A stretch of DNA of 64,000 nucleotides from Parazoarcus communis SWub3 = DSM 12120 (GTDB lineage: Bacteria > Pseudomonadota > Gammaproteobacteria > Burkholderiales > Rhodocyclaceae). Below the pieces are notes generated by a model. That model ran no database searches, was not told the origin of the DNA, and saw only the letters and a list, made by a program, of their open reading frames with translations. Both the position numbers and the translations under genes were made by a program. The stretch's first letter is position 1. The number at the start of each line of letters is the position of its first letter. Below are positions 35,046 through 44,178 of this stretch, piece after piece. The stretch covers positions 1-64,000 of the forward strand of contig NZ_QKOE01000018.1 of NCBI RefSeq assembly GCF_003226565.1, in the 5' to 3' direction.

Positions 35046-35686
35046 ACTGGCTCGCCAAGCTCATTGCCGGCCGTAGCGATGGCGGCATTCAGGACCCAGC
35101 CGTTGCGGAAGCGCTGGAGCAATGGCGGGCGCTCGAAGTTGCCGACCCTACCCGGCCCCACTTCGAAACCCGCTACACCGTGCTCAATACCGAAGCGACC
35201 GGACTGAACCTCGAGCAGGACAGCCTGCTTGCGGTCGCAGCAATCGCCATCGACGAAGGCCAGATCGCGCCGTCTCAAAGCTACTATGCGCCACTGACCC
35301 CCGAGCCCGTCGTCACGCTCGCCAATCTCTTGTCTTTCTGCGGGAAAGGGCCCGTCATCGCCTTCAATGCCGCGTTCAATCGCAGCATGCTTGAACGTGC
35401 TTTCGAAACCCATCTTGGTTTCGTGCCGGAACTGCTGTGGCTGGATCTCTATGTGTTGCTGCCTGCATTGTTTCCCGAGCGCATCGATCATCCTGCCCGT
35501 CTCGCTGACTGGATGAACAGTTTCGGCATTGAAACCTTTCAACGCCACCATGCCCTTGGTGATGCCTGGGCCATTGCGCAACTGGCGCTCGCGGCGAACA
35601 GCCGCGCACTCTCGAGCGCCTATGGCAGTGCAAGGGCGTTGGCTGACATGGAAAGAATGCGACGGCAGCTTCGCCGACAGAGCTGA
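35042..35686 (+). CDS. DnaQ-family 3'-5' exonuclease-like protein, two catalytic Asp replaced
   Basis: 214 aa, starting at GTG 35042 (MNWLAKLIAG), which overlaps the DUF294 stop (GTGA). DEDDh fold, but motif ExoI reads LNTEATGL, so N49 replaces the first Asp while E51 remains. ExoII reads FNAAFNRSML, with N113 for Asp. ExoIII HHALGDAWA keeps H170 and D174. Losing two metal ligands should greatly weaken nuclease activity, so it may bind nucleic acid or nucleotide or regulate its partner. DUF294 plus exonuclease pairs are common in proteobacteria, and the tight coupling suggests one complex. Confidence 0.83.
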   Translation: MNWLAKLIAGRSDGGIQDPAVAEALEQWRALEVADPTRPHFETRYTVLNTEATGLNLEQDSLLAVAAIAIDEGQIAPSQSYYAPLTPEPVVTLANLLSFCGKGPVIAFNAAFNRSMLERAFETHLGFVPELLWLDLYVLLPALFPERIDHPARLADWMNSFGIETFQRHHALGDAWAIAQLALAANSRALSSAYGSARALADMERMRRQLRRQS

Positions 35687-35758
35687 AATCATGACGCTGC
35701 ACAAGGATTCGCCAGCCACACGGGCCTTGAACGCCTCCTACATCGCCAGTTTTAAGGG

Positions 35759-35787
35759 TTTACTCTTAAACAACAGCTGGGTATAGT
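35759..35787 (+). promoter_or_regulatory. Promoter directly abutting the NlpC/P60 start codon
   Basis: TTTACT (35759-35764), 17 bp, TATAGT (35782-35787). The predicted transcription start is about 35794, two nt before the ATG at 35796. TTTAAG-N8-CTTAAA around 35751-35770 adds a palindrome over the -35. Confidence 0.5.
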
Positions 35788-35795
35788 CCAGCGCG

Positions 35796-36317
35796 ATGCA
35801 GAAAAGAGCCTTCCTTCTCGCGCTCCACCTTGCGCTCTGGGGCGCGCCGGCCACCGCTGACAATGCTGTGCCCACCTCCCCGGACCTGTTCGACCGCTAT
35901 TCGTCAGCGGCGCAGGAACTCGTCAACGAAGGCCTTAGCTACATTGGCGTCCGCTACCGCTTTGGCGGCACCTCACCTGAAACCGGTCTCGATTGCAGTG
36001 GCATGGTGCAGGCAGTGTTCCGCAATGCTCTGGGCCTGAACCTGCCGCGCACCGCGCACGAGATGGCCCGTCAGGGCGACAAGGTTGGCCGGCAGGAACT
36101 CAAGCCAGGTGATCTTGTGTTCTTCAACACCATGCGCCGTGCGTTCTCGCACGTCGGCATCTATATCGGTGACGGTCAGTTCGTGCACGCGCCTTCCAGC
36201 GGCGGCGGCGTACGAGTCGAAGACATGAGCGCCCAATACTGGACCAAGCGCTTCAATGGCGCACGGCGCCTGGTTGACGAGACCACGCCGGTCATCACCC
36301 ACTCAAACGGACATTGA
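35796..36317 (+). CDS. NlpC/P60 (C40) peptidoglycan endopeptidase, secreted
   Basis: 173 aa. A signal peptide MQKRAFLLALHLALWGAPATA is cleaved before DNAV. The C40 domain has catalytic Cys in LDCSGMVQAVF (near 67), His in FSHVGIYIGDGQFVHAP (near 117), and a polar third residue in the FVHAP stretch. It should cut D-gamma-Glu-mDAP or similar links in the periplasm. The start has no Shine-Dalgarno and a promoter right in front of it. It converges with the DUF2325 gene 17 nt away. Confidence 0.9.
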   Translation: MQKRAFLLALHLALWGAPATADNAVPTSPDLFDRYSSAAQELVNEGLSYIGVRYRFGGTSPETGLDCSGMVQAVFRNALGLNLPRTAHEMARQGDKVGRQELKPGDLVFFNTMRRAFSHVGIYIGDGQFVHAPSSGGGVRVEDMSAQYWTKRFNGARRLVDETTPVITHSNGH

Positions 36318-36334
36318 GCCCGTCGCTAGTCGGA

Positions 36335-36688
36335 TCAGTGGCGATTGCGTCGCTTCATCGTCACAGCTTCCGGGCAGTTGCTGCACTTCTCGCATGAGTC
36401 CTTCGGCATCCGTTTGTCGAGCGCCTGTTGCAGCGCGCATACCGATCGGCGACAACAGACAACGTCTACGCCTTCACGGTTGGCTGCTTCGCGAAAACGC
36501 TGCATCACGTTGTGCCCAAGGAAATCGGTAAACAGGATCACCATCTGCACACCTGCGGGCAGCGGCGCGGTACGACGCTGGTGGGTGGTGTCCCGACCCG
36601 ATACATGAGCGGCAATACGGATACCAAACTGGTTCAGGATGTCGGGGATGTTTCCCAGGCGGTCGGCACCTACGATCAGCGCATTCAT
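36335..36688 (-). CDS. DUF2325 domain protein
   Basis: 117 aa. The conserved core MNALIVGADRLGNIPDILNQFG...HVSGRD...ILFTDFLGHNVMQRF...CCRRSV is the DUF2325 family; its function is not established. A C-terminal CEKCSNCPE cluster (three Cys in CxxCxxC) and the earlier CC suggest metal or Fe-S binding. It is divergent from fbpA and shares a Fur-like regulatory region with it, which suggests an iron-related role. Confidence 0.85.
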   Translation of the reverse strand: MNALIVGADRLGNIPDILNQFGIRIAAHVSGRDTTHQRRTAPLPAGVQMVILFTDFLGHNVMQRFREAANREGVDVVCCRRSVCALQQALDKRMPKDSCEKCSNCPEAVTMKRRNRH

Positions 36689-36711
36689 GCGAAACCTCTA
36701 AGTGAGAGTGA

Positions 36712-36771
36712 TTATCATCCATGATAACTCACCTGGTTTAATTTGCAACTGCGACTTGTTCTCGTTATTAT
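36712..36771. promoter_or_regulatory. Divergent Fur-like promoter region of DUF2325 and fbpA
   Basis: The inverted repeat TTATCAT-CC-ATGATAA (36712-36727) resembles a Fur box. TTGCAA (36743-36748) is self-complementary and can serve as -35 in both directions: with TATTAT (36766-36771, 17 bp) for fbpA, and with TATCAT (36726-36721, 16 bp) for DUF2325. The DUF2325 -10 lies inside the Fur-like repeat, and a second TTATTATCAC motif covers the fbpA -10. Confidence 0.65.
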
Positions 36772-36812
36772 CACTACAAAGATTTACTTCACTCTCAAGA
36801 GGCAGTCGCTCC

Positions 36813-37835
36813 ATGATCAAGAAGGTTCTTGTTTCCGCCCTGCTCGCTGGTTTCGCGCTCAACGGCAGTGTTGCAAACGCCGCAGACACCGAAATCAACA
36901 TCTACTCAGCGCGCCACTACCAGACCGATGAGGCCCTTTACGGCAACTTCACCAAACAGACCGGTATCAAGGTGAACCGGATCGAGGCCAAGGAAGACGA
37001 GTTGCTCGAGCGCCTGCGCAACGAAGGCGCCAACAGCCCGGCCGATGTGTTCATCACCGTGGATGCTTCCCGGCTGGCGTTTGCCGACCAGATGGGTATC
37101 TTTGCACCGGTCAAATCCGAGGTGCTCGACAAGCGGATTCCGGCGCACCTGCGTGCAACCAACTGGTATTCGTATTCGAAGCGTGCCCGCGTGATCGTGT
37201 ACAACAAGGATCTGGTTCAGGGCGATCAGGTACAGACCTATGAAGCGCTGGCCGACCCCGCACTCAAGGGCAAAGTGTGCACCCGCTCGGGTAGCCATCC
37301 CTACAACCTGTCGCTGGGTGCAGCACTGATCCAGCACAATGGCGCAGAAAAAACCGAACAATGGGCCAAGGGCATTGTGGCCAACTTCGCCCGTGCCCCC
37401 AAGGGCGGAGATACCGATCAGATCAAGGCGGTGGCTGCGGGCGAATGTGGCGTCGCCATCGCCAACAGCTACTACCTTGCCCGCCTGATGAACTCCACCA
37501 AACCGGAAGACCAGGCTGTGGTTGCCAAGGTGGTGGCGGTGTGGCCCAACCAGAAGACCTCGGGCACCCACATCAACGTCTCTGGCGCAGGCATGCTGAA
37601 AAACGCGCCCAACAAGGGGGCAGCGGTCAAGTTCCTCGAGTATCTGGCATCGGACGAAGCCCAGACCTACTTCGCCGATGGCAACAACGAGTGGCCCGTG
37701 GTCGAGGGCGTCAAGGTCAGCAACGCAGCGCTCGACAAATTGGGTCCGTTCAAGGAAGACACTCTGTCGATCGGCAAGCTGGCCGATACCGTTGGTGAAG
37801 CACAGAAGATCTACGATCGCGCCGGTTATCGCTGA
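36813..37835 (+). CDS. fbpA: Iron(III) ABC transporter periplasmic binding protein
   Basis: 340 aa from ATG at 36813. Signal peptide MIKKVLVSALLAGFALNGSVANA, then mature ADTEINIYSARHYQTDEALYGNFTKQTG. Ferric-ligand tyrosines are present in the IANSYYLARLM segment (YY near 220), and INIYSARHYQTDE is typical of FbpA/FutA-like proteins. It delivers Fe3+ from the periplasm to FbpB/FbpC. A Fur-like box upstream predicts iron repression. A hairpin follows the stop. fbpB is on the opposite strand downstream, not in an operon with it. Confidence 0.92.
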   Translation: MIKKVLVSALLAGFALNGSVANAADTEINIYSARHYQTDEALYGNFTKQTGIKVNRIEAKEDELLERLRNEGANSPADVFITVDASRLAFADQMGIFAPVKSEVLDKRIPAHLRATNWYSYSKRARVIVYNKDLVQGDQVQTYEALADPALKGKVCTRSGSHPYNLSLGAALIQHNGAEKTEQWAKGIVANFARAPKGGDTDQIKAVAAGECGVAIANSYYLARLMNSTKPEDQAVVAKVVAVWPNQKTSGTHINVSGAGMLKNAPNKGAAVKFLEYLASDEAQTYFADGNNEWPVVEGVKVSNAALDKLGPFKEDTLSIGKLADTVGEAQKIYDRAGYR

Positions 37836-37852
37836 TCCTTGCTGACTCTCCC

Positions 37853-37888
37853 AAAGCCCCATCATGGCCTTGTGCCAGATGGGGCTTT
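37853..37888 (+). terminator. Hairpin downstream of fbpA
   Basis: AAAGCCCCATC (37853-37863) pairs with GATGGGGCTTT (37878-37888); the inner TGGC/GCCA extends the stem. With TTT at the 3' side it is a good intrinsic terminator for fbpA, and AAA/TTT also allow use from the other strand for fbpB. The remainder of 37836-38010 shows no gene. Confidence 0.75.
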
Positions 37889-38010
37889 GTCATATCCGGA
37901 ATGGACTCATCATTCTTTCGCTGCTCCGAATGCATCTCGAACGCAGTCGCTGAGGCGTCAGGCAGCCTGGGCCAACGAACCGTAGGACCGTCGTGATGGC
38001 AACAGAGTCC

Positions 38011-39681
38011 TTAGCCCCGGTTGCGTCGCGACATCACAATCTGACGCGACACGATGAACATCGGCAACAGCCCAACTGCGACGATGGTCAGGGCAGCGGT
38101 CGAAGCTTCGGTCAGGCGCTCATCCGAGGCCAGTGTATGCGCCTGGGTGGCGAGCGTATCGAAATTGAACGGGCGCATCACCAGCGTTGCCGGCAGCTCC
38201 TTCATCACGTCGACAAACACCAGCAGCGCTGCTGTCAAAAGACTTCCGCGCAGAATCGGGATATGCACCAGACTCAAGGTCCGCCATTTGCCAAAGCCCA
38301 GGCTGCGTGAGGCGTCGTCCATGCTGGTGGTGATCTTGCCCAGCGAGGACTCTACCGTCTGCAGGGCAACGGTCAGGAAGCGCGCAAGATATGCATACAC
38401 CAGGGCAGCAATACCACCGGTCAGGATCAGGCCGGGATTCACGCCGAAGGCGCCCTGCCACCACTGCGCCAGCCAGTGATCCAGCCGGGTGACGGGAATC
38501 AGCACCCCGACCGCGATCACCGAGCCGGGCACGGCATACCCCAGACTGACGATACGATTGGTGATCGCCGGAATGCGCGAGCGCGCCAGGCGCCCAGCGT
38601 AAGCCAGCAGGAGTGCAAGGACCACAGCCAGCAAGGCGGTCACTGCTGCCAGCACGAAGCTGTTCCGCGCCAACTCGGCAAAGCGATGGCCAAACTGGGC
38701 GTCGCCCTCGCTGAAGGCCATATCCAGCAGCAAGCCGCCGGGCAGCAGAAAACCAAAGAACAACGGCAGGAAGCAAGCCAGGCAGGCAATCGCGCCCAAC
38801 ATCGGCGGCAGGGGGTGACGTGCAGCCAGGCTGGCATTGCGCGAGGTGTTATTGAAGCGTGCGCGACCACGACTGACTCGCTCCAGACTCAGTACCAGGA
38901 CAACGAAGATCAGTAGCGCTGCCGACAGCTGCGCGGCGGCCGTGCGGTCGCCAAGTGAGAACCATGCTCGATAGATACCGGTCGTGAAGGTCTGCACGCC
39001 GAAATATGAAACCGTACCGAAGTCGGCCAGTGTTTCCATCAGGGCGAGTGCAACGCCAGCCACGATGGCAGGACGTGCCAGCGGCAAGGACACGCGGAAG
39101 AAACTGGCCCAGGGACCCAGGCCCAGCGAGCGCCCAGCCTCCAGCATGCCGCCGGCGCGTTCCAGGAAAGCCGTACGCGCAATCATATAGACATACGGAT
39201 AGAGCACGAACATGAACATGACCACGGCCCCACCGACCGTGCGTACGTCCGGAAACCAGTAATCGGCCCGGGTCCAGCCAAAGGTTTCGCGCAACCAGGT
39301 CTGGACCGGCCCGACGAATTGCAGGAAGTCGGTGTAGACGTAGGCCATTACATAAGCCGGCACAGCCAGCGGCAGGATCAGCGCCCAGTCGAAGATGCGT
39401 CGCCCCGGAAACTCGTGCATGGTGGTCAGCCATGCGGTCGTAACGCCAATGGAGGCCACGCCCAGGCCAACCCCGACGCAGAGGATCAGCGTGTTCTGCA
39501 CGAACTCACCCAGCACGGTGTCGGCAAGATGCGACCAGGTGTCGGTCGTCCCCCCGACAAATACATTGGAGAATACCGACAGGACGGGCGCTGCGATGAA
39601 CAAACCGATGATGACGGCGAGTACGGTCAGCATTGAGGTTTTCCGACCGAGTTCCGACAGGCCCGCTAAGCTGAGTTTCAT
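38011..39681 (-). CDS. fbpB: Iron(III) ABC transporter permease (two fused permease halves)
   Basis: 556 aa with about twelve hydrophobic segments arranged as two BPD-transport-like permease domains. EAA-type loops are visible: EAGRSLGLGPWASFFRVSLPLARPA (about 180-205) in the first half and DASRSLGFGKWRTLSLVHIPILRGS near 460 in the second. It forms the channel for periplasmic Fe3+ bound by FbpA. It lies reverse between fbpA and fbpC, convergent with the first and divergent from the second. Confidence 0.9.
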   Translation of the reverse strand: MKLSLAGLSELGRKTSMLTVLAVIIGLFIAAPVLSVFSNVFVGGTTDTWSHLADTVLGEFVQNTLILCVGVGLGVASIGVTTAWLTTMHEFPGRRIFDWALILPLAVPAYVMAYVYTDFLQFVGPVQTWLRETFGWTRADYWFPDVRTVGGAVVMFMFVLYPYVYMIARTAFLERAGGMLEAGRSLGLGPWASFFRVSLPLARPAIVAGVALALMETLADFGTVSYFGVQTFTTGIYRAWFSLGDRTAAAQLSAALLIFVVLVLSLERVSRGRARFNNTSRNASLAARHPLPPMLGAIACLACFLPLFFGFLLPGGLLLDMAFSEGDAQFGHRFAELARNSFVLAAVTALLAVVLALLLAYAGRLARSRIPAITNRIVSLGYAVPGSVIAVGVLIPVTRLDHWLAQWWQGAFGVNPGLILTGGIAALVYAYLARFLTVALQTVESSLGKITTSMDDASRSLGFGKWRTLSLVHIPILRGSLLTAALLVFVDVMKELPATLVMRPFNFDTLATQAHTLASDERLTEASTAALTIVAVGLLPMFIVSRQIVMSRRNRG

Positions 39682-39733
39682 CCTGCTTCCGATGTGCGTG
39701 TCGAGCAGTCCGTTCTGCCGACTTCAGGTGAAG

Positions 39734-39743
39734 AATTATAATT
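39734..39743. promoter_or_regulatory. AT-rich palindrome between fbpB and fbpC
   Basis: AATTATAATT gives a TATAAT on both strands in the 121-nt divergent region. Good -35 hexamers are not visible for either direction. It is only weakly Fur-like. Confidence 0.3.
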
Positions 39744-39802
39744 GATCGCATTTGAATCGCTGCGATGCAATAATCCCGATACGCCCTTTTTGCGCACTTT
39801 CC

Positions 39803-40909
39803 ATGTCTCAGCTCATACTCGACAACATCGATCTGGCTTATTCCGGGCATCAGGTGGTCCGTGGGTTGTCACTCAAGCTTGACGAAGGCCGCATTGGTTG
39901 CCTGCTCGGCCCTTCGGGCTGCGGCAAGACCACAGTGCTGCGCTGTATTGCCGGATTCGAGCGTATCGCCGGTGGCGAGATTCGGCTGGGCGGTACCGTG
40001 GTCAGCGGTCTGGGCGTTCACCTGCCGCCCGAACGTCGTCGCATCGGCATGGTGTTTCAGGATTACGCACTATTCCCCCACCTGACCATTTCGGACAACG
40101 TGGGCTTCGGCTTGCGCGGCATGGATCGTGCAGCCCGACAGTTGCGGGTCGACGAGTTACTTGAACTGGTGGGTTTGAAAACCCAGGGCAACAAGTTTCC
40201 GCATGAACTCTCCGGCGGGCAGCAGCAGCGCGTTGCGCTGGCCCGCGCACTGGCACCCCGGCCGGGTCTGCTGTTGCTCGACGAACCCTTCTCCAACCTG
40301 GATGTGGAACTGCGCGAGCGCCTGTCGCATGAAGTTCGCGACATCATCAAGGCCACCAACACAACCGCCATCCTGGTGACGCATGATCAGCACGAAGCAT
40401 TTGCGGTGGCTGACGAAATCGGCATCATGCATCAGGGGGTGATCCAGCAATGGGACATCCCTTACAACCTGTACCATCGACCTCAGAATCGGTTTGTTGC
40501 CGACTTCATCGGTCAGGGCGTATTCCTGCCGGGCATGGTGCTGAACAGCACCCAGGTTCAGGTCGAAGTCGGCACCTTGCGCACTGATGTGCCAGTCGAA
40601 TGCATTATCGGCTGCAGCAATTGCGAACAGAGTTGCAGCGTAGACGTCCTGCTGCGTCCGGACGATGTCGTCCACGATGATGCCAGCCCGATGCGTGCCG
40701 AAGTGGTGCACAAGGCCTTTCGCGGTGCAGACATCCTTTACACGCTGAAGCTCGCCAGCGGCGCACGGGTCTTGTCGCTGGTACCGAGCCACCACAACCA
40801 TGCGATTGGCGAACGCATTGGCATCCGTCTCGCGGCCGACCACGTTGTCACCTTCCAGGGCGACGAGGCCGAAGCCGGCGCACTTCAGCTGGTGCAGTTG
40901 CCAGGATGA
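39803..40909 (+). CDS. fbpC: Iron(III) ABC transporter ATP-binding protein
   Basis: 368 aa from ATG at 39803 (MSQLILDNIDLAY). Walker A GPSGCGKTTVLR near 36, Q-loop FQDYALFPH, signature LSGGQQQRVALARAL near 134, Walker B LLLLDEPFSNLD near 156, and H-loop VTHDQHEA. The C-terminal TOBE-like domain (about 240-368) contains an unusual cysteine cluster CIIGCSNCEQSC near 265, absent from most FbpC. Its TGA overlaps the ATG of aat by 4 nt (ATGA). It energises the FbpB channel. Confidence 0.93.
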   Translation: MSQLILDNIDLAYSGHQVVRGLSLKLDEGRIGCLLGPSGCGKTTVLRCIAGFERIAGGEIRLGGTVVSGLGVHLPPERRRIGMVFQDYALFPHLTISDNVGFGLRGMDRAARQLRVDELLELVGLKTQGNKFPHELSGGQQQRVALARALAPRPGLLLLDEPFSNLDVELRERLSHEVRDIIKATNTTAILVTHDQHEAFAVADEIGIMHQGVIQQWDIPYNLYHRPQNRFVADFIGQGVFLPGMVLNSTQVQVEVGTLRTDVPVECIIGCSNCEQSCSVDVLLRPDDVVHDDASPMRAEVVHKAFRGADILYTLKLASGARVLSLVPSHHNHAIGERIGIRLAADHVVTFQGDEAEAGALQLVQLPG

Positions 40910-41613
40910 TCCCGTGGCTGGTCGAGCTGGACGATTTTCCCGCGGTTGAGCGTGCGCTGCGCGAGCCCGACGGCCTGCTTGCAGCCGGGGGCGAGCTGAC
41001 ACCGTCCTGGCTGCTGGCGGCATACCACCAAGGCGTTTTTCCGTGGTTCAGCGAGGGAGAGCCCATCCTGTGGTGGAGCCCCGATCCACGCCTCGTGCTA
41101 CGCCCACAGAATGTGCGCATTCGGCGCTCGCTGGCAAAGGTGCTGCGCCGCGGACACTTCGAAGTCCGCCTCGACAGCGCATTTGATCAGGTCATCAGGG
41201 CCTGCGCCGAACCACGGGAACCCGGTGGTGGCACCTGGATCTCACCCGCCATTCAAGCCGCGTACTGCCGCATGCATGAACTCGGCTACGCGCACAGCGT
41301 CGAATGCTGGCGAGACGGCAAACTGGTCGGCGGGCTGTATGGCATCGCGCTCGGCAAGGTGTTCTTCGGCGAATCGATGTTCTCACGCGAGAGCGATGCC
41401 TCCAAGGTTGCGCTGGCATACCTTGCCCGTCTGCTTGAGCGCTACGAATTTGCCATGATAGATTGCCAGATGACGACACCGCACTTGCTGTCGATGGGCG
41501 CAAGCGAGATTCCGCGGACGGAATTCACCGCAGCCCTGCGCGCCTGGACACGGCATGAAGGACTGCCCGGTGCCTGGACCACCGAGTTGCTTGCCCCGAT
41601 CAACTGGACCTGA
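40906..41613 (+). CDS. aat: Leucyl/phenylalanyl-tRNA-protein transferase
   Basis: 235 aa. Hallmarks are [26 protein letters not shown] near 24, [13 protein letters not shown] near 49 and [12 protein letters not shown] near 150. The enzyme attaches Leu or Phe to N-terminal Arg/Lys of proteins, making them ClpS-ClpAP degrons. It starts within the fbpC stop and precedes bpt by 23 nt, giving an aat-bpt-pyrD unit. Confidence 0.95.
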   Translation: MIPWLVELDDFPAVERALREPDGLLAAGGELTPSWLLAAYHQGVFPWFSEGEPILWWSPDPRLVLRPQNVRIRRSLAKVLRRGHFEVRLDSAFDQVIRACAEPREPGGGTWISPAIQAAYCRMHELGYAHSVECWRDGKLVGGLYGIALGKVFFGESMFSRESDASKVALAYLARLLERYEFAMIDCQMTTPHLLSMGASEIPRTEFTAALRAWTRHEGLPGAWTTELLAPINWT

Positions 41614-41636
41614 ACCGACTCGACGAGCGCGAGACC

Positions 41637-42359
41637 ATGCAGCAGGACTACCCGTACGCACTGATTCAGTTCTACGCCACGGCACCGTATGCATGTTCAT
41701 ACCTGCCCGAACGGATGGCGCGCTCGCAGGTGGCGACACCAGGGCACCTGATCGACCCTCAGGTGTACACCGATCTGGTACGCAGGGGATTTCGTCGTAG
41801 CGGCGTGTTTACCTACCGCCCCTACTGCGACCACTGTTCGGCGTGCATCCCGGTTCGTATCGCGGTCAAGCGCTTCGCCCCGGATCGCAGCCAACGCCGT
41901 GCCTGGAAGCAACACGCCAGCCTCACTGCTCACGAATGCCCGCTGGAGTTCTCCGAAGAGCATTATCGGCTTTATCAGCGCTACCAGACCTCGCGTCACG
42001 CCGGTGGCGGCATGGATCTGGACAATCGCGAGCAGTACACTCACTTTCTGCTGCAAAGCCATGTCGACACCCGCATCATCGAGTTTCGGGACAATGACGC
42101 GTTGCGCATGGTCAGCGTCATCGACCGTCTGACCGATGGTCTGTCGAGTGTGTACACTTTTTACGATCCCGATCTGCAGCGCAGTTCGCTAGGCACCTTT
42201 GGTGTGCTGTGGCAGCTCGAAGCCTGTCGTCGCCTCCAGTTGCCCTATCTCTATCTTGGCTACTGGATCGCCGAGAGCCGCAAGATGGCCTACAAGGCCC
42301 GTTTCAAACCCATCGAAGCCTATCGCAAGGGCGAGTGGATGGAACTGCAACCCGAATAG
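41637..42359 (+). CDS. bpt: Aspartate/glutamate leucyltransferase (Bpt)
   Basis: 240 aa, standard Bpt length. The N-terminal cysteine site [16 protein letters not shown] (near 60) and the GNAT-like C-terminal half with [21 protein letters not shown] and [22 protein letters not shown] are diagnostic. It adds leucine to N-terminal Asp/Glu, parallel to Aat in the N-degron pathway. Ribosome site GAGCGCGAGA is moderate. Confidence 0.95.
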   Translation: MQQDYPYALIQFYATAPYACSYLPERMARSQVATPGHLIDPQVYTDLVRRGFRRSGVFTYRPYCDHCSACIPVRIAVKRFAPDRSQRRAWKQHASLTAHECPLEFSEEHYRLYQRYQTSRHAGGGMDLDNREQYTHFLLQSHVDTRIIEFRDNDALRMVSVIDRLTDGLSSVYTFYDPDLQRSSLGTFGVLWQLEACRRLQLPYLYLGYWIAESRKMAYKARFKPIEAYRKGEWMELQPE

Positions 42360-42429
42360 GCGACCCGTACCGAAATACTGCGGTCAGCCACATCGCCTCC
42401 AGGCTGCCGAGCGGCTACAATCCGCCCCT

Positions 42430-43434
42430 ATGCTCTACGACATCGCCCGCCCGCTGCTGTTTTCGCTTGACGCGGAAACCGCCCACGAATTCACCCTCGC
42501 CTCCCTCCACCTCGCCGGCCGCGTGCTTCCGCCCGGCAAACCACTTGCATCCACGCCAATCGAGCTCATGGGACTGAGTTTTCCCAATCGCATTGGTCTG
42601 GCTGCCGGTCTGGACAAGAACGGTGAAGCGATCGACGGTCTCGCCCGCCTGGGCTTCGGTTTCATTGAGATCGGCACCATCACCCCCCGGCCTCAGCCGG
42701 GCAATCCACGCCCCCGGATGTTCCGGCTGCCCGAGGTTCGCGGCATCATCAACCGCATGGGTTTCAACAATCACGGCGTCGACGCGCTGATCGCCAATGT
42801 GCGGGCAGCCCGCTTCAAGGGCATCCTCGGCATCAACATCGGCAAGAACTTCGACACCCCGATCGAAAATGCCGCAGACGATTACCTGATCTGCCTCGAC
42901 AAGGTCTACCCGCTTGCGAGCTACGTCACGGTCAATATTTCGTCGCCAAACACCAAGAATCTGCGTCAACTGCAAGGCGAGTCCGAACTTGATGACCTGC
43001 TTGGTCGCCTCAAGGCCGCCCAGTCCCGGCTGGCTGACCAGCACGGCCGCTATGTGCCGCTGACACTGAAGATCGCGCCCGACCTCGAGCCCGAACAGGT
43101 CATCAACATCGCCGATGCCCTGCGTCGCCATCGTATCGACGGCGTCATCGCTACCAACACCACCATTTCGCGCGACAAGGTCCAGGGGGTGCGCTACGGC
43201 GAGCAACAGGGCGGCTTGTCCGGCGCGCCGGTATTCGAGGCCTCGACCGAGGTGGTACGGCAACTCGCTTCCGCACTGGCGGGCGAATTGCCGATCATCG
43301 CCGCTGGAGGCGTCACCGACGGACGGGGCGCCAAGGCCAAGCTCGACGCCGGCGCCAGCCTGGTACAGGTGTACAGTGGCCTGATCTACCGAGGCCCGGG
43401 CCTGGTGGGTGAGTGCGTTCGGGCAACGGGCTGA
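42430..43434 (+). CDS. pyrD: Dihydroorotate dehydrogenase (quinone), class 2
   Basis: 334 aa from [20 protein letters not shown] at 42430. The N-terminal membrane-associating helices are present, then the FMN barrel: [15 protein letters not shown] near 62, [13 protein letters not shown] near 106, [11 protein letters not shown] near 172 with the class 2 catalytic Ser, NTTISRD near 240, and GAPVFEAST near 262. It oxidises dihydroorotate to orotate with ubiquinone at the inner membrane. It follows bpt with 70 nt between. Confidence 0.96.
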   Translation: MLYDIARPLLFSLDAETAHEFTLASLHLAGRVLPPGKPLASTPIELMGLSFPNRIGLAAGLDKNGEAIDGLARLGFGFIEIGTITPRPQPGNPRPRMFRLPEVRGIINRMGFNNHGVDALIANVRAARFKGILGINIGKNFDTPIENAADDYLICLDKVYPLASYVTVNISSPNTKNLRQLQGESELDDLLGRLKAAQSRLADQHGRYVPLTLKIAPDLEPEQVINIADALRRHRIDGVIATNTTISRDKVQGVRYGEQQGGLSGAPVFEASTEVVRQLASALAGELPIIAAGGVTDGRGAKAKLDAGASLVQVYSGLIYRGPGLVGECVRATG

Positions 43435-43531
43435 GCGCTACCGCCAAAAGGCATAAAGCTATAACCGCCGCAGGGTTGAGAAGCCCCGTGGCTAAGCGGA
43501 TAATCCGTCGGTTATCTCCGGTCATCGGATC

Positions 43532-44116
43532 ATGAGCAGCTATTTATTCGTCGTCATCGGCGCCGTCCTTGTCAATAACGTGGTGTTCGTCCGTATTCTT
43601 GGCCTGTGCCCCTTCATGGGCGTCTCCAAGAAACTCGAGACGGCCATCGGCATGGGCGCAGCCACCACCTTCGTGCTGACCCTGGGTGCGGGCACCAGCT
43701 ATCTCATTGATCATTACCTGCTCGTTCCCAATGATCTGGCGTATCTGCGTACGCTGTCCTTCATTGTCGTGATTGCGGCAATCGTCCAGCTCACCGAACT
43801 GGTGATCCAGAAGACCAGCCCCTTGCTGCATCAGGTGCTGGGCATCTACCTGCCGCTGATCACCACCAACTGCGCGGTGCTGGGCGTGCCGCTACTCAAC
43901 GTCGGGCTGCAGCACAACCTGCTCGAGTCCCTGCTGTTCGGTTTCGGGTCGTCCGTCGGCTTTACCCTGGCGCTGGTGTTGTTTGCCGGTATTCGCGAGC
44001 GCCTTGATGGCGCCGACGTACCCCTGCCATTCAAGGGAACGGCTATCGCGATGATCACCGCCGGGTTCATGAGCCTGGCCTTCATGGGTTTCGCCGGGCT
44101 GGATCGCTTCCATTGA
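43532..44116 (+). CDS. rnfA: Rnf/Rsx complex membrane subunit A
   Basis: 194 aa, six membrane segments. [22 protein letters not shown] near 14 and [13 protein letters not shown] near 110 are the RnfA/NqrE signatures, with Cys residues that bind an Fe-S cluster in the membrane. RnfABCDGE couples NADH/ferredoxin electron transfer to an ion gradient, supplying reduced ferredoxin for nitrogenase or reducing SoxR. First gene of the operon, downstream of pyrD by 97 nt; GATAA-N8-TTATC (43500-43517) lies just upstream. Confidence 0.96.
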   Translation: MSSYLFVVIGAVLVNNVVFVRILGLCPFMGVSKKLETAIGMGAATTFVLTLGAGTSYLIDHYLLVPNDLAYLRTLSFIVVIAAIVQLTELVIQKTSPLLHQVLGIYLPLITTNCAVLGVPLLNVGLQHNLLESLLFGFGSSVGFTLALVLFAGIRERLDGADVPLPFKGTAIAMITAGFMSLAFMGFAGLDRFH

Positions 44117-44178
44117 TGCGAATGATACAGAACGCGGCCCACTTCCTTTTCTTCCGCCCCTTGTCCGATCAAGCCTAA

